64,000 nt of DNA from Klebsormidium nitens (Eukaryota; Streptophyta; Klebsormidiophyceae; Klebsormidiales; Klebsormidiaceae): the NCBI GenBank assembly GCA_000708835.1, contig DF237408.1:1-64000 (forward strand). The letters are read 5' to 3'. The notes beneath the pieces were generated by a model. That model saw only the letters and a list, made by a program, of their open reading frames with translations, was not told the DNA's origin and did no database searches. The first letter of the stretch is position 1, and every line of letters starts with the position of its first letter. Shown piece after piece: positions 61,701 to 64,000 of the stretch. The translations under genes and the position numbers were made by a program.

Positions 61701-64000
61701 GCCGACGCGCCAGCAAAGAAATTTCTAACGTCACAGGGGCGGCATTTTGCGTCATGACATTACAGCAGAAGCTGCACAGAGAAGCCATGCTTTGCCTTGA
61801 AGCCGGACTCTACTCGAGAGGGTCTCGGGCAGAAGTGGCTATTACAGTCTAGTATTCTGCGTTTGCTGACGCCTCGTTGTATGAAAGCGGCGGCCTCGTG
61901 CGTCACGTTGTGCGCGGGGCTCACCGTCGTGCGGCGCGCCGGGCCCTCCCGCGGAGACCTTGTTGTTCTTCTTGGTCCGCGAGCCGAAGCACCATCCCGC
62001 GCAGCAGGAGCGCGGGCGGGCCTTGTCCTTGGGCGGCGGGTCCGCGCCGTAGAGCGCCGCGCGACGGAAGACGCAGCCCGTGCCCACGTACATCGGGCCC
62101 TGCTGCCCGTCCTGACCGCGCATGTTCACCTACCACAACACCGGGAACGGCCAGGGTCAGCCACACGCAGAGACGAAAAATCACGACGAAAGCAAGCAGT
62201 AAAGATCTCTAATGTGCTTTTCATTCATGGGAATTAGAATGCTTGAGGGGTGGTGCAATTTGTTCCGTTCTCTATACGCAATACGGTTGGATGGCATCCG
62301 GTTGGATTCACGCTGCAGACTCCCTGGAGGCGAAGCTCAAAATCAATAGTGGTGATTCTTTTGCGTCGAGAGGAAGCCGCTCACGTCGAAGAAGACGGTG
62401 TTGTGGTTGGCGTAGCGGTCGTTGCGGTCGACGCCGTCGAAGCGCTGCGGGAACTGGACGTAGCACACGCGCGGGCCGTGCACCGGGTCCAGCAAGAAAC
62501 ACATGGCCTGCAAACAGGGGTAGCAAAGGGAGAGTGGTCAGACGAACACCAGCCAAAAGTGCATCTGCTTGGCAACGAATCAAGTAACCGAATTTTTCGT
62601 ATCAAATGGCAACAGCGACTGACACAGCTGGCTTGGAGAACGGGGCTGGGTAGCAGTCGGGATGAGCGGCGCGGCTGACCTCCCGGAGGGCGAGCGAGTT
62701 GTTGACGTAGTGATCACAGTCCAGGTTGAGTACGAAGGGCGCGTTCGAGATGAGGGCGCTCGCGCGCATCTGCGCATGACCACGAACGCGGAGTAGATGA
62801 GACGGCCGCTAAGGGGTGGTACAGCAATTTGGGCCAAGGGACGAAGCCTCCCGGAAAGTTGGATAAGCACGCCACTCAACTTTGACAAGCAGCAACTTGG
62901 ACAGTCTCAAACGGGTGGTACAGAGGAGGATTGCGACGCGTGTCCCTCACGAGCGCGTTCATGGCCCCGGCCTTCTTGTTGTGGTCGTGCCCCGGCCGCT
63001 TCTCTCTGCTGATGTACACCAGCCGCGGCAGCGGGCCGCCGTTCACGTCCTGCGTGTCGCCGTCAGGCTGCAGGAACACCTGCGCAAGCGGACACCGCGA
63101 GGCTCAGGCACGGGGCGGAACCTCGGCCGCGCGAGCAAGGCGCAGCGGCTTTGAGCGCCGTACAATCACGGTACAATCACGGTACAATCAAGACTGGCAT
63201 TATGCACTTTTTTTCACAAGTTGAACCGTGAAAGAGCTCTGGACGGATCAAAGCCCTCGCCTGTTCTCCTAGACCAGACCAAAGTAGGTAGGTGTCATCA
63301 AAAGTTAGCACGGTGGGCGTCCTCATGCTGTGCGCGTGCGCGCGCTGACCTGGATCATGCCGACGTGGTCCGCGCGGTCGTTCCCGGGCCAGGGCGTGCC
63401 GTCGGGCATGGCCCAGCCGTCCGCGGGGCGCACCGCCGCCTTGGCCACCAGCGCGTTCACGCGGATCTTGAACTCGTCGTACTCGCGCTGCGCGGCCGCA
63501 CCAGGCCACGGAACAGTGTCAGATGAGCACGTCTGGAGTGAAATTGTGAGGATGCAAGGAGGTAGGCGTGTGTGCACCAGGGGCAAACGTTTGAGGAAGC
63601 CGGCTCAGAGAGTCGCCTCAAAGGAGATCCGCTCATTCGTTGCTGTGTCAAAAAGACACATTCGAAGATACGTTCTGGGGCCAACAGCTCCGACTCGAAA
63701 CGGGATTCGAGAGGATTTGCATTGCGGGGTGTGCTGACCTTGACTTTGCGGCGCGCCTTGACGAACTCGGGGTGCACCTGGTCGCGCAGGTAGTCCACCT
63801 TCTGGATGAAGTACATCTCGGGCGCGCGCGGCTCGACGCCGAAGGTCTTGCAGAAGGGCACCCAGACGCGCGCGAAGGCGGCGGTCTCGGTGAGCGCCTC
63901 GAAGGTGAGCATGGCGGCGCCGTCGTCGGAGAGGTAGCACGACACCTTGTCCAGCGGGTACTCCATCGCCAGCACGCTCAGCACCACGTTCGCCGTCACC
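58785..64000 (-). CDS. CESA: Second cellulose synthase catalytic subunit, 5' end outside window
   Basis: Visible exons in coding order: >64000-63739, 63350-63487, 62951-63079, 62680-62769, 62385-62507, 61925-62129, 61574-61668, 61341-61424, 60901-61055, 60592-60684, 60341-60443, 60101-60182, 59758-59939, 59435-59537, 59202-59266, 58785-58883. The frame starts at [19 protein letters not shown] and includes [62 protein letters not shown], a short class-specific region ([15 protein letters not shown]), [13 protein letters not shown] (split by an intron after R), [18 protein letters not shown], and [11 protein letters not shown] near the end, finishing LLWVKIA. About 600 residues are present; the RING, first two helices and first catalytic Asp block lie beyond the edge. 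It shares only some intron positions with CesA1, so it is an old paralogue, not a recent tandem copy. Confidence 0.95.
63160..63190. repeat. Short tandem repeat, 11-bp unit
   Basis: About 2.8 copies of GTACAATCACG lie inside an intron of the second CesA gene (between exons 62951-63079 and 63350-63487). There is no sign of function. Confidence 0.8.

Overview
The window looks like nuclear DNA of a streptophyte green alga; the best guess is a Klebsormidium-like charophyte. That is inference: the genes are densely interrupted by spliceosomal introns (mostly 180-420 nt, GTGAG/GTAAG donors, CAG acceptors). They include plant-type families together: a RING-bearing cellulose synthase, an EHD protein with an N-terminal EF-hand, a P-class PPR protein, chloroplast-type DUF2358 and DUF819 proteins, and a CBM-GH10 xylanase. 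No rRNA, tRNA or CRISPR was recognised. Exon models were built by hand from frame continuity, GT-AG (or GC-AG) borders and remembered family motifs; each complete model except the hemerythrin-like gene closes in frame.

Layout. 1-373 (-): 5' end of an unrecognised Cys-pair protein running off the edge. 1016-2275 (+): F-box/LRR-like gene. 3356-8853 (-): EHD ATPase, 15 exons. 9453-17140 (+): PPR gene, 19 exons. 17981-19886 (-): plastid DUF2358 protein. 20531-23672 (+): DUF819 membrane protein. 26913-29393 (+): hemerythrin-like gene with two frame anomalies. 31822-35807 (-): queuine tRNA-ribosyltransferase with an 8-nt microexon. 36733-39468 (+): AlkA-type DNA glycosylase. 40646-49810 (+): complete cellulose synthase, 17 exons, 1294 aa. 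50379-50879: a 501-bp MITE. 51958-56544 (-): CBM-GH10 xylanase-like gene. 58785 to beyond 64000 (-): second cellulose synthase, 5' end outside the window.

How the genes relate. The right 23 kb is a cell-wall neighbourhood: two diverged CesA genes flank a secreted xylan-active enzyme. QTRT1 and the DNA glycosylase are divergent across a 925-bp gap and both act on nucleic-acid bases. The rest is ordinary mixed nuclear gene content.

The most interesting observations are the 8-nt microexon completing a conserved Gly-Val-Gly in QTRT1, the MITE with 35-bp perfect inverted repeats and internal C-runs, the frame anomalies in the hemerythrin-like gene, the altered His positions in the GH10 domain, and the long N-terminal extension of the first CesA. 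I found nothing that I would call a new biological system.
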